From: JBBSJZ01 sp041751935 | Lineage (GTDB): Bacteria; Planctomycetota; Planctomycetia; Pirellulales; Pirellulaceae | NCBI GenBank assembly: GCA_041751935.1 | Contig: JBGSIA010000101.1 | Coordinates: forward strand, 1-64,000 | DNA: 64,000 bases | Direction of reading: 5' to 3' | Translations under genes and position numbers: made by a program | Notes under the pieces: generated by a model | What the model was told of the DNA's origin: nothing | Database searches by the model: none | What the model saw: the letters and a program-made list of their open reading frames with translations, nothing else | Shown: piece by piece, positions 16,492 through 24,209 of the stretch | How the letters are laid out: each line of letters opens with the position of its first letter | Numbering within the stretch: position 1 is the first letter of the stretch

Positions 16492-16631
16492 GCGTTGGGT
16501 ACATCGTGGCGATTAAGAATTTTGCTGTACCTCGCGTCTCTGGCATGCGGAAACTGTCTCAATTCGCTATGGTGTAAGGGTCATTGTGTTCGTCGGTGAC
16601 GAAGCTTTTTAAGTCTCCAAGAACTGAACTG

Positions 16632-17057
16632 ATGGAAATCATGGCAAAGTACCGACATCGGACGTTTGAAATGTTCGATTTTTTGCAGGAAGCAACGCAA
16701 GCTCTTCTCTCCAAATCGAGTCGACCTTCGCAGGTAAAAACCGATGCGAATTTGTGGTCGTTTCAACGTCTCCGCGTGTCACAAACGGACGGCGTCATTC
16801 ACGTAACGTTTAAACTGGATGAACAAGATTCCACATCTGCGTTGGACGATCTTGTGAAAGACTTGAACTTAATGGCAAAATCATTCGACACTGACAGCCA
16901 AGTTGTCCTGGACTTTGAAGGATTACAAGCGTTCTGTCCGGATTCGATCGCGGCACTTGCCGTATTTGGTCGCCGACTCCAGTCCAAAGGAAGCCGGATG
17001 TCGCTGTGCAATCTTGAACCATCGGTGCGCGAGTCCTTTTTCCCTCAACGTAAGTAG
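16632..17057 (+). CDS. STAS-domain protein
   Basis: A protein of about 140 residues. The C-terminal 90 residues read as a STAS fold ('DGVIHVTFKLDEQD', 'SQVVLDFEGLQAFCPDSIAALAVFGRRLQSKG', 'MSLCNLEPSVRESF'), as in anti-sigma factor antagonists. The usual phosphorylatable Ser is found in the 'CPDSIAAL' loop. The N-terminal 50 residues are specific to it. Start ATG 16632 is preferred over TTG 16584, but no strong Shine-Dalgarno precedes either. No kinase/anti-sigma partner is adjacent, so the signalling partner is unknown. Confidence 0.7.
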   Translation: MEIMAKYRHRTFEMFDFLQEATQALLSKSSRPSQVKTDANLWSFQRLRVSQTDGVIHVTFKLDEQDSTSALDDLVKDLNLMAKSFDTDSQVVLDFEGLQAFCPDSIAALAVFGRRLQSKGSRMSLCNLEPSVRESFFPQRK

Positions 17058-17313
17058 ACGGTCTAACTAACTCAAACGAAAAGGTCCAGTCGGGATTTTT
17101 TACCGACGATTGCGAACTGACTGTTGAAAAATCGATCCAAGGATGAAGTGCTCTCCATTTGTGTCGCGCGAGAAAAGTGTCGACGTAGTCCAGACGCGAC
17201 TTATGTTCGCGATAGCATGCAAACAATTTGGCACCGACACAGTGTTCGAAAGTTACAATTGCCTAAATCGTGAACGTTTTCCCAGCGGTCTATCTTGCAA
17301 AGGTATCTCGACA

Positions 17314-18729
17314 ATGCGGTTGCTTTTCGTATTTTTGTTCGCCGTTTCTTTCACCGCACCCTTGGCGGCCCAAAGCGTCAATCGTGAAGCCGCGTTAAGT
17401 GCGATGCGCAATGCAGCCGATTTTTATCATGGCGAAGTGTCATTGCATGGTGGTTACGTCTATCACTATTCACTGGACCTGAATCAACGTTGGGGTGAAG
17501 GGGTCGCGACGAAAGACCAAATATGGGTCCAGCCGCCGGGCACGCCGACTGTCGGCATGGCCTACCTACGTGCATACGAAGCCACCGGCGACCACTTTTA
17601 TCTTGATGCGGCTACTGATGCAGCGCGAGCACTAGTTTATGGCCAGCTGAGATCCGGAGGCTGGACCAACTCGATTGATTTTGACCCTAAGAGCCCACAC
17701 GTCGCCGACTATCGAAATGGCAAGGGCCGAGGCAAGAACAACTCGTCACTGGATGATGGGCAAACGGAGTCCGCGATCCAGTTTCTCGTCCAAGCCGACA
17801 AGGCTCTCGGGTTTCGTGATATCCCCATTCACGAATCAGTAATGTTCGCCCTGGATGCTCTCTTGGCGGCGCAGTATCCCAATGGTGGGTTCCCGCAGGT
17901 TTGGACTGGGCCTGTGCCAGCACAACCTGTTATTCCCGCCACGTATCCCGACTACGACTGGCGGAGCGAAGGGCGAATCAAGAACTATTGGGATATGTAC
18001 ACCCTCAATGACAACGTCACCGGATATGTCGCGGCGACTCTCGTGGAGGCTCACCGGACCTACGATGACGCACGGTATCTGGGAGCACTCAAGCAACTGG
18101 GCAACTTCTTGATATTGTCTCAAATGCCGCAGCCGCAGCCCGGTTGGGCTCAACAGTACAGCTACGAGATGAAGCCAATCTGGGCGAGAAAGTTCGAACC
18201 GCCGGGCGTGAGTGGAGACGAGACTCAAGAAGTGATTTCCACGTTGATGTTGATTGCAGAAGTGACTGGTGATCGCAAGTACTTGGAACCCATCGCGTCC
18301 GCCGCCGCGTGGCTGAAGCGATCACTGCTTGCCGACGGCCAAGTCGCGCGCTACTACGAGTTGAAAACGAATCGCCCGCTCTACATGCAGCGCCGCGGCG
18401 ACACCTATGAACTCACCTATGACGACAGCAATTTGCCAGACCACTATGGCTGGAAGACACCTTCAAAACTATCCGAACTCGGTCTTCAATTTTCACTAGC
18501 GAGAGCGGGTAATCCAGCTACAGACATCAAGACGAAACAAGAACTTGCGGAGTCAGCCTCGAAAATCATTGCAGCGATTGACTCACGTGGTCGTTGGGTT
18601 GATGAATATGATGGCCAGCAAATTGTTGGACAAGCCAAACTCGCGCCAGGCCAACAGTATCTCTCCAGCCAAACTTTCAGTGACAATCTGGCAACTCTCA
18701 GCCAGTATGTTCGTTCTGTTGTTCAATGA
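17314..18729 (+). CDS. Secreted pectate lyase, PL10-like
   Basis: Predicted to cleave polygalacturonate by beta-elimination. A clean signal peptide ('MRLLFVFLFAVSFTAPLAAQS') fixes the start at ATG 17314, preceded by AAAGGT; the upstream extension is not coding. The mature protein (about 450 aa) is an alpha/alpha barrel with 'GTPTVGMAYLRAYEATGD', 'SGGWTNSIDFDP', 'LDDGQTESAIQFLVQAD', 'YPNGGFPQVW' and 'YTLNDNVTGYVAATLVEAHRTY', in line with the Pec_lyase (PF09492) family. It is close to other secreted carbohydrate-related genes, but not in an operon with them. Family call from memory. Confidence 0.85.
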   Translation: MRLLFVFLFAVSFTAPLAAQSVNREAALSAMRNAADFYHGEVSLHGGYVYHYSLDLNQRWGEGVATKDQIWVQPPGTPTVGMAYLRAYEATGDHFYLDAATDAARALVYGQLRSGGWTNSIDFDPKSPHVADYRNGKGRGKNNSSLDDGQTESAIQFLVQADKALGFRDIPIHESVMFALDALLAAQYPNGGFPQVWTGPVPAQPVIPATYPDYDWRSEGRIKNYWDMYTLNDNVTGYVAATLVEAHRTYDDARYLGALKQLGNFLILSQMPQPQPGWAQQYSYEMKPIWARKFEPPGVSGDETQEVISTLMLIAEVTGDRKYLEPIASAAAWLKRSLLADGQVARYYELKTNRPLYMQRRGDTYELTYDDSNLPDHYGWKTPSKLSELGLQFSLARAGNPATDIKTKQELAESASKIIAAIDSRGRWVDEYDGQQIVGQAKLAPGQQYLSSQTFSDNLATLSQYVRSVVQ

Positions 18730-18770
18730 AGGAACCTCGAGCCCCTCAACAACATGGCCAATATGTAACA

Positions 18771-18808
18771 ACACAGCCTCGATCAAATTTGCTTGATCGA
18801 GGCTGTGT
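18771..18808. terminator. Bidirectional hairpin between convergent genes
   Basis: A perfect 16-bp stem, ACACAGCCTCGATCAA (18771-18786) and TTGATCGAGGCTGTGT (18793-18808), with a 6-nt loop. It sits between the pectate lyase gene and the convergent 18840 gene. There is no long T-run, but the stem strength and position fit a shared transcription terminator. Confidence 0.65.
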
Positions 18809-18839
18809 ATGATTCAATGCTGAGCAAGTTGCTAGAAAA

Positions 18840-19349
18840 CTATTTCGCCGTCAAAGTCATGTCCTTGACAGCGAGTGAGCCCTTTTCCGTCGACAGAACG
18901 AAGCCGATTCGGTTTTTTCCTTTGGCGGTATCACTTGCCGTGAAGGTGAACCTGTACTCCTTGAACTCACTCGGTGCGAGGAATTCTTCGTGCAGTCCGA
19001 TTTCGTGGTAATCGTCCTCATCGATCCCAGCGACCATTAGTATAAAATGGCGATTTGGTGAACTGGCTTTGAATGTGACTGTGTATTCTTCACCGTCCTT
19101 CAAATCCAAGTCGACTTGGTACGCTTGTACATGCCAGTTCTCGCTGCCCGGTGTTTCAACGGTAAAAACGATCGCATCGTCCTTTGCGGAAATCTCACCC
19201 TTTCCGTTTTCATGTTGTTCAAATCGCCACGACTCGACGTCAGCAGTTTTCTTCAGCAAATTCTTTTTCGCTGTAGTGGATGGCTCATCCGCCGTGACAA
19301 CCACCGTGGCAACACACATCAACGCGATGAATGACGTAGCAAAACGCAT
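18840..19349 (-). CDS. Small secreted beta-sandwich (carbohydrate-binding-like) protein
   Basis: 169 residues with a signal peptide ('MRFATSFIALMCVATVVVTADEPS'). The mature part resembles CBM4/9-type jelly rolls found in polysaccharide-degrading systems: 'SWRFEQHENGKGEISAKDD', 'WHVQAYQVDLDLKDGEEYTVTFKASS', 'FKEYRFTFTASDTAKGKNRIGFVLSTEKGSLAVKDMTL'. That strand order (ligand-facing strand, then 'Y.F.F.A' and 'R.GF.L....G.....D..L') is typical. It convergently faces the pectate lyase. Function inferred. Confidence 0.7.
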   Translation of the reverse strand: MRFATSFIALMCVATVVVTADEPSTTAKKNLLKKTADVESWRFEQHENGKGEISAKDDAIVFTVETPGSENWHVQAYQVDLDLKDGEEYTVTFKASSPNRHFILMVAGIDEDDYHEIGLHEEFLAPSEFKEYRFTFTASDTAKGKNRIGFVLSTEKGSLAVKDMTLTAK

Positions 19350-19766
19350 GGGAACCTCTTCGAGATTAGGGTCTAGAAACTGCTAGCTTTTCCTGAGCAA
19401 CTAATGTCTCAACTTGGAAAAATCGGATAGGGCTAGCACGGAACTCGAAGTATATGCCAACCTCCCAGTGTAACGCACCTAGGCGATTCCACTCTTGCCG
19501 CTGGCCTAGCAGTACGTAGACGATGGTCAGTCAACTCAGACTTAGAAACTATCCGAAAGCCGTGAGCCGCGGGCGCTAGCCGCGGGTGCTTCTTCAGTTT
19601 TCGGATAGGCAGTTATCGCCGACGTTTTACGCATCGTCCGCTAATAGCGATCGCCACTAATTTTTCGCCGGATGATAAGCGATAAACCAACACTCCAGTC
19701 CGACCGCTTGCTCAATTCCTACGGGTGTTAAGCTACGAAGACGTTTCGAGAGGTAATTTGAAATTG
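19350..19766. other. Gene-free intergenic stretch
   Basis: No gene I can support. It holds the palindromic repeat at 19549-19608 and is bordered by the RND pseudogene. Confidence 0.6.
19549..19608. repeat. Palindromic intergenic repeat with internal direct repeat
   Basis: CTATCCGAAA (19549-19558) pairs with TTTCGGATAG (19599-19608). Within the loop, AGCCGCGGG occurs twice (19565-19573 and 19578-19586) four bases apart. The composite structure resembles dispersed intergenic repeats of Rhodopirellula-like genomes. Confidence 0.6.
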
Positions 19767-20460
19767 CTATTTGCGGTGCTTCGATGCTTGGCAGTAGACC
19801 AATCGATAGACAGCTGGTGCAAAAAGGATCGCTAATACCGTCGCCCCGACCACGCCACCAGATATCGCAACAGCTAGATGCGGCCAAAACTGGCCTCCAG
19901 AAAGGATAAATGGCGTGAAACCAGCAACAGTGGTCAGAGTCGTTGCAATAGCGTGCCGCCTGTTGCGGCAACTTCTTCCCGCGACGTTTGGTGATCACCA
20001 TATCGGTCGTGCAAGGCCGCGACCACGACAATCGAGTCATTGATGGCAACACCGATCAGACCCATGGTGCCGATACTTGCCATGAAGCCGAAGGGGTAGC
20101 CGTCCAGCCCGATCGAGAGCAGCCCGAGCCCCGCCGACAGTACGGCAACCGCTGCGATAGTGGCTGCTAAACTGAACGAACCGAGCTATAGAAAATGTTT
20201 GGCACTCGCAATCGCCATCAACACGCCGACACTGGCGACAAGGTATCCTACGACATCATCCCGCTAGGGACGCTTCGCCACCAAATCTCAGCTCATATCC
20301 GGGCGGCAGAACGATTCCGCTTGCTGCAAACCACTGCTTTAACTCCGCCAACTCGATCGATGCCAGCATCCCTGCAATCAAATAGCCACCAATTTCGTTC
20401 ATTCGCTGTCGATTGAGGCGCACGATCACTCCAGGCTCAGCGTGGCGGTGATCCCGTGAC
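19767..20460 (-). pseudogene. RND efflux transporter, 5'-truncated and frameshifted
   Basis: The C-terminal third of an AcrB-type inner-membrane pump can be pieced together from three frames. First frame: 'RLNRQRMNEIGGYLIAG' and 'PPGYELRFGGEA'. Second frame: 'RDDVVGYLVASVGVLMAIASAKHFL' with an internal stop, then 'GYPFGFMASIGTMGLIGVAINDSIVVVAAL', the RND helix 10-11 signature. Third frame: 'ATTLTTVAGFTPFILSGGQFWPHLAVAISGG' through to a stop at 19767. At least two frameshifts, one in-frame stop and loss of the N-terminal two-thirds make it dead. No adaptor (HlyD-type) gene is next to it. Confidence 0.85.
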
Positions 20461-20740
20461 GACGTTCTTAGAAAAGGAAATCGCCTCGTTCACTTGGTGG
20501 GGGGTTCCGATATGGGTCTATAATGAACATGTGGGAACAACCAACACGATTATTCCGCTTGGTAGCGGTGTCTTTGACGTCAAGTACAACACTGGCGAAG
20601 ACAAATACATGGACTGGAATTTGGCGGGACTCAGCAACCAGCACATGATGTACGCTGAAGCACTGGCCAGTGAGTTAAGTCACGTGCTAATCGAATTTGC
20701 AGAGTTGGAAGTGCTCGAAGACATCCTCAATGCTCTATAG
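20456..20740 (+). CDS. Hypothetical protein
   Basis: 94 residues with a GTG start, unrecognised. The second half is acidic and helical-looking ('HMMYAEALASELSHVLIEFAELEVLEDILNAL'), and the first half contains aromatic residues ('TWWGVPIWVYNEH'). The composition is protein-like, with no stop-like noise, but there is no strong Shine-Dalgarno and it abuts the RND pseudogene. It could be a fragment of a larger lost gene or a real small cytoplasmic protein. Confidence 0.4.
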   Translation: MTTFLEKEIASFTWWGVPIWVYNEHVGTTNTIIPLGSGVFDVKYNTGEDKYMDWNLAGLSNQHMMYAEALASELSHVLIEFAELEVLEDILNAL

Positions 20741-21135
20741 TGCCACCTCCTCGTGATTCAGTCCTGAGTAGCTTGCAGTTTCCTTTTTATTATTGGAACC
20801 GTCCAACACCGTTACGACGATCTGCTGTGAAGCCTTCACACAAAGTCCCAGTCCATCGGCGAACAAACGAGAATCCGCTTCAGAAAATTGGTCATTTCGG
20901 CCGATTGGGTCAGCGCATTCGGCCGAATCGATCATGCCTCTTTTCGATAATGAGGCTTGACCCATTTGGTTTCGCCAATTGTGCGAGAGTGCAACAGGTA
21001 TACTGAAATGGTAGTGCGTCATCTTTTCTACGGAGTTGTTGCCCAAGCGGGCAGTGAAGCAAACAACTGCACGCGCTTGCCTTGTCGTTGTATCTTTTAG
21101 ACACTTCGTTCAACCCATCGTTTACGAGCCCGACC
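20741..21135. other. Gene-free stretch of about 395 bp
   Basis: Nothing supportable. There are weak short palindromes around 20918-20960, and an 88-residue frame on the plus strand without a ribosome-binding site or protein-like composition. It probably holds the promoter of the gene at 21136. Confidence 0.5.
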
Positions 21136-22230
21136 ATGATCAGAGTCTCGATCACTTTCTTTGGACTTTTGGCCAGTGCGGCCTTTGCTTTTGCAGCCGA
21201 GCCTCAAACCCGTATCTCGATTGTCGGCGACGCGTTTCATATCAATGGCCAGCCGACGTATGCCGGGCGGAATTGGAACGGCAAACGAATCGAAGGGTTA
21301 CTGCTCAATAGCCGCATGGTGCAAGCAACGTTTGACGACTTGAACCCGGAGACTCGTGAACTCTGGGCTTATTCGGATACGAATGTTTGGGACGCTGATC
21401 GCAATCTGCGAGAGTTTTTGGCGGCGATGCCGGAGTGGCGAAAGCATGGACTGCTGGCCATTACGGTTAACCTTCAAGGTGGCAGTCCGCAAGGTTACTC
21501 GAAGCAGCAACCGTGGCACAATTCCGGATTTACCGAGTCTGGCGCGTTGCGGCCCGAATACATCGCACGGCTGTCTCGGGTATTAGAGAAAGCGGATGAA
21601 CTCGGTATGGTCGTCATCGTCGGCTACTTCTACTTTGGGCAGGACCAGCGGTTGAAAGACGAAGTGGCTGTTATTGCTGCGACCGATTCTGCGACGAACT
21701 GGTTGCTGGTGAGTGGCTTTCGAAACGTGTTGGTCGAAGTCAATAACGAATGCAACGTCAAAGCTTACGATCATGAGATTCTCAAATCAGAACGAATTCA
21801 CGAATTGATCGAGCGAGTGCGTGTCACCGAGCATGACGGACGGCGTTTGCTGGTCGGCACGAGTTACGGGGGCGGAACGATACCGCTTGAGAACGTCGTG
21901 AAGTCGTCCGACTTTTTGCTGCTGCACGGCAACGGAGTGAAACAACCGGAGCGGATCGTCGAGATGGTGCGTCAGACGCGCGACCTGCCTGGCTATCGAC
22001 CGATGCCGATCCTGTTTAACGAAGACGACCATTTCGAGTTCGATCAGCCGAGCAACAATTTTTCCTCTGCGGTCGCCGAATATGCAAGCTGGGGTTACTT
22101 CGATTACCGCATGAAGGGCGAGAGTATCGACGAAGGTTATCAAAGCTTGCCGGTCAATTGGGGTATCAGCAGTGATCGCAAACGAGGCTTCTTCAAACTT
22201 CTCAGCGAGATGACGGGAACAAAGCCTTGA
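21136..22230 (+). CDS. Secreted TIM-barrel glycoside-hydrolase-like protein
   Basis: 364 residues with a signal peptide ('MIRVSITFFGLLASAAFAFAAEP'), which sets the start at ATG 21136. The mature part has the layout of a (beta/alpha)8 hydrolase: 'FHINGQPTYAGRNWNGKRIEGLLLNSRMVQ' opening, 'GLLAITVNLQGGSPQGYS', 'LGMVVIVGYFYFGQDQRL', 'FRNVLVEVNNECNV' where Asn-Glu resembles the acid/base of clan GH-A, and 'PMPILFNEDDHFEFD' as a possible nucleophile strand. The exact GH family is not recognised. It lies beside a convergent DUF6807 gene. Confidence 0.7.
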   Translation: MIRVSITFFGLLASAAFAFAAEPQTRISIVGDAFHINGQPTYAGRNWNGKRIEGLLLNSRMVQATFDDLNPETRELWAYSDTNVWDADRNLREFLAAMPEWRKHGLLAITVNLQGGSPQGYSKQQPWHNSGFTESGALRPEYIARLSRVLEKADELGMVVIVGYFYFGQDQRLKDEVAVIAATDSATNWLLVSGFRNVLVEVNNECNVKAYDHEILKSERIHELIERVRVTEHDGRRLLVGTSYGGGTIPLENVVKSSDFLLLHGNGVKQPERIVEMVRQTRDLPGYRPMPILFNEDDHFEFDQPSNNFSSAVAEYASWGYFDYRMKGESIDEGYQSLPVNWGISSDRKRGFFKLLSEMTGTKP

Positions 22231-22270
22231 ATCCACGCCGAGCCCGTCTGTTTACATCAAAAGGCTGAGC

Positions 22271-23290
22271 CTATTCCGAGCACCACTCGCTCCACTTCTT
22301 GTCGATCCATTCAGCATCGATTTTTCTGTCCGCGATGAGGAAGCGGTATTGGCCCGTCAGTGGATGATCGCGATCAATCACGAACTCGCCGTCCACACAC
22401 GGTGCAAAGCAGAAATAGGGCTTGGAAGGATGGAGCCGAGCCGATTGCGGAGCACGAAAGTTGTTCGCATGCGAAAGTACTGCGATGCTGACTGGTTTGT
22501 CTTCTAGCGAACCGTTGATTGAAACCCAATTTACATGCTCATGATTTCCGTTGAGACGATCCGACCCCAGACTGGTCAGGAATTCATTTTGCTCAAGCTT
22601 CATACCAGCATTCTTTCTTGCTCCGCTGTCCTTGGCTGTCAGCCACGAAATGGGCCCGCGAAACGCGAAACCCCCGTAATGATACTTGTTTATGGTGAGT
22701 GGTTTCTCAGTGACAGCCGTTTGCTCTGTTTGTATATCGAAACAGTGGTAGCTTCCGTCGGTCGGATACGCAGTCACTTTCCATCGTTCATGGAGGATAT
22801 CAACGATGGGCTTTGTCTGGGTGCGATGAACCAAATCAACTTCAAAGCCAGTCGCGTCAGCAGTTTCGAAGGTGCGAACGACGAGGTCGTGTAGCACCCG
22901 GCCAGTACCTCCAGCCAAGTTCCAAAAGTCGACATCGCGACCATCGTAAGTTGTGTTCACCCAGGCCGAGAATATACCGTGCTGATGTGCGTGATCGAAC
23001 GGAAACATCGCCGTTACGACTTTTGCCTGCGGGGAACTGACTGGATGAAGAAATCCACTTCGTTCGTGGATTGGATCGATTCCTTCAGGTACTTCAGGCG
23101 AGACCTTATTGTACGCCAGCACAATCACGCCAGATTGCTCGACCACAATCGTCTTTTCGGTTTCGACAAGCCTTAACGTCTGGGCCCACGCAAGGGTTGA
23201 AGTGTATGCGAAGACAGAAAAAAGGACCAGACAAAGGCGTAGTCGGGGTACACGCCAATGAGGGGCGAACGAGCTCGACGAGATCTGCAT
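22271..23290 (-). CDS. Secreted DUF6807 (PmoA-type) protein
   Basis: 339 residues, with an N-terminal hydrophobic signal ending near 'STLAWAQ'. The domain shows the hallmark 'RSGFLHPVSSPQAKVVTAMFPFDHAHQHGIFSAWVNTTYDGRDVDFWN', followed by 'INKYHYGGFAFRGP'. This is the family once annotated as 'methane oxygenase PmoA' (PF14100, DUF6807). It is not a methane monooxygenase subunit; it is widespread in planctomycetes next to sugar-metabolism genes and its role is unknown. The annotation trap is worth noting. Convergent with the TIM-barrel gene (40-bp gap). Confidence 0.85.
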   Translation of the reverse strand: MQISSSSFAPHWRVPRLRLCLVLFSVFAYTSTLAWAQTLRLVETEKTIVVEQSGVIVLAYNKVSPEVPEGIDPIHERSGFLHPVSSPQAKVVTAMFPFDHAHQHGIFSAWVNTTYDGRDVDFWNLAGGTGRVLHDLVVRTFETADATGFEVDLVHRTQTKPIVDILHERWKVTAYPTDGSYHCFDIQTEQTAVTEKPLTINKYHYGGFAFRGPISWLTAKDSGARKNAGMKLEQNEFLTSLGSDRLNGNHEHVNWVSINGSLEDKPVSIAVLSHANNFRAPQSARLHPSKPYFCFAPCVDGEFVIDRDHPLTGQYRFLIADRKIDAEWIDKKWSEWCSE

Positions 23291-23409
23291 AACTTATTCC
23301 AGTTTCAAGGAGAGGGCATTGTAGCAAAAAGCTACTAAGCACACGAACAAAACATTGTCGATCAGACAGTCGAGATTCCTTGCGAACTTCAGCGTTTAGT
23401 CCCATTTTG

Positions 23410-24204
23410 TCAGACTGGACTGCCGGCAGTCTCACGGCGCAGCAACAACAGCACAAACGTGGCGATCACAAGCACGCTTTGGGTGATCGTCAGGCAAATT
23501 GCATCTGTCAGCGGAAGGAAGAAGGTACTACCACAAACCCAATCAATCCAATAAGCGAAGGCAACCGTCGCTGCAGAAACCAGCAAGGCTCCGACGATCA
23601 ATCGCCAGGCACGCTGCAAGAACCGCGGTGTCCAGAATCCGTGTAACCAAACCAGCGACAACGCTCCGTAAAACGTACCCACGACGGCAACCACTAAAAT
23701 TTCGTTGTTCAATAACACATCAATTGTCCAGCCCCCCTGGTTCGCGGCGAACCGTATCAACGCGATCGCGACAGCCACAACGGTCGTCCAAACCATCAAC
23801 GTGCCAACACGAAAGGTTGCACGAAAATGGACTGTGTCAAACCACCAACGGTACAGCGTCACTCCAATCGAGGTTGTTGCGACTTGTGACACCGCCAACG
23901 CCGTGACCCTGACCGAGACTGAGCCGTCGATTCCCACCGGAGCCAAGCGAGAAATCACGAACCAACAACCGATAACACTGAATACCGGGATGCTATATCG
24001 CAGATAGTCCGGCAGTCGCGACAGCGATACCAAAATCGCAAACACCGAACATTGAGCGAGCGGAACGGAGATGACAATTATGTACCCGTCGTCGTCAAGC
24101 GATAGTGCCGTGCTAACGAGTATCACGTCAGCAAGCAAGTGCAAACCAATACAAACGGCTAGTCGAACGCGAGTGACTTGCGATATCTGTGAAGCGGAAA
24201 GCAT
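23410..24204 (-). CDS. Multi-pass membrane protein, unknown
   Basis: 264 residues made almost wholly of hydrophobic segments, about seven to eight helices, with short loops and charged residues mostly at the helix ends. No motif recognised. It starts 5 nt after the stop of the vWA gene on the same strand, so it should be co-transcribed with it and may be its membrane partner. No signal peptide in addition to the first helix. Confidence 0.75.
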   Translation of the reverse strand: MLSASQISQVTRVRLAVCIGLHLLADVILVSTALSLDDDGYIIVISVPLAQCSVFAILVSLSRLPDYLRYSIPVFSVIGCWFVISRLAPVGIDGSVSVRVTALAVSQVATTSIGVTLYRWWFDTVHFRATFRVGTLMVWTTVVAVAIALIRFAANQGGWTIDVLLNNEILVVAVVGTFYGALSLVWLHGFWTPRFLQRAWRLIVGALLVSAATVAFAYWIDWVCGSTFFLPLTDAICLTITQSVLVIATFVLLLLRRETAGSPV

Positions 24205-24209
24205 TGACG

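Noticed and set aside
20740..21006. 88-codon plus-strand frame
   Set aside because: No Shine-Dalgarno and irregular composition; nothing supports translation.
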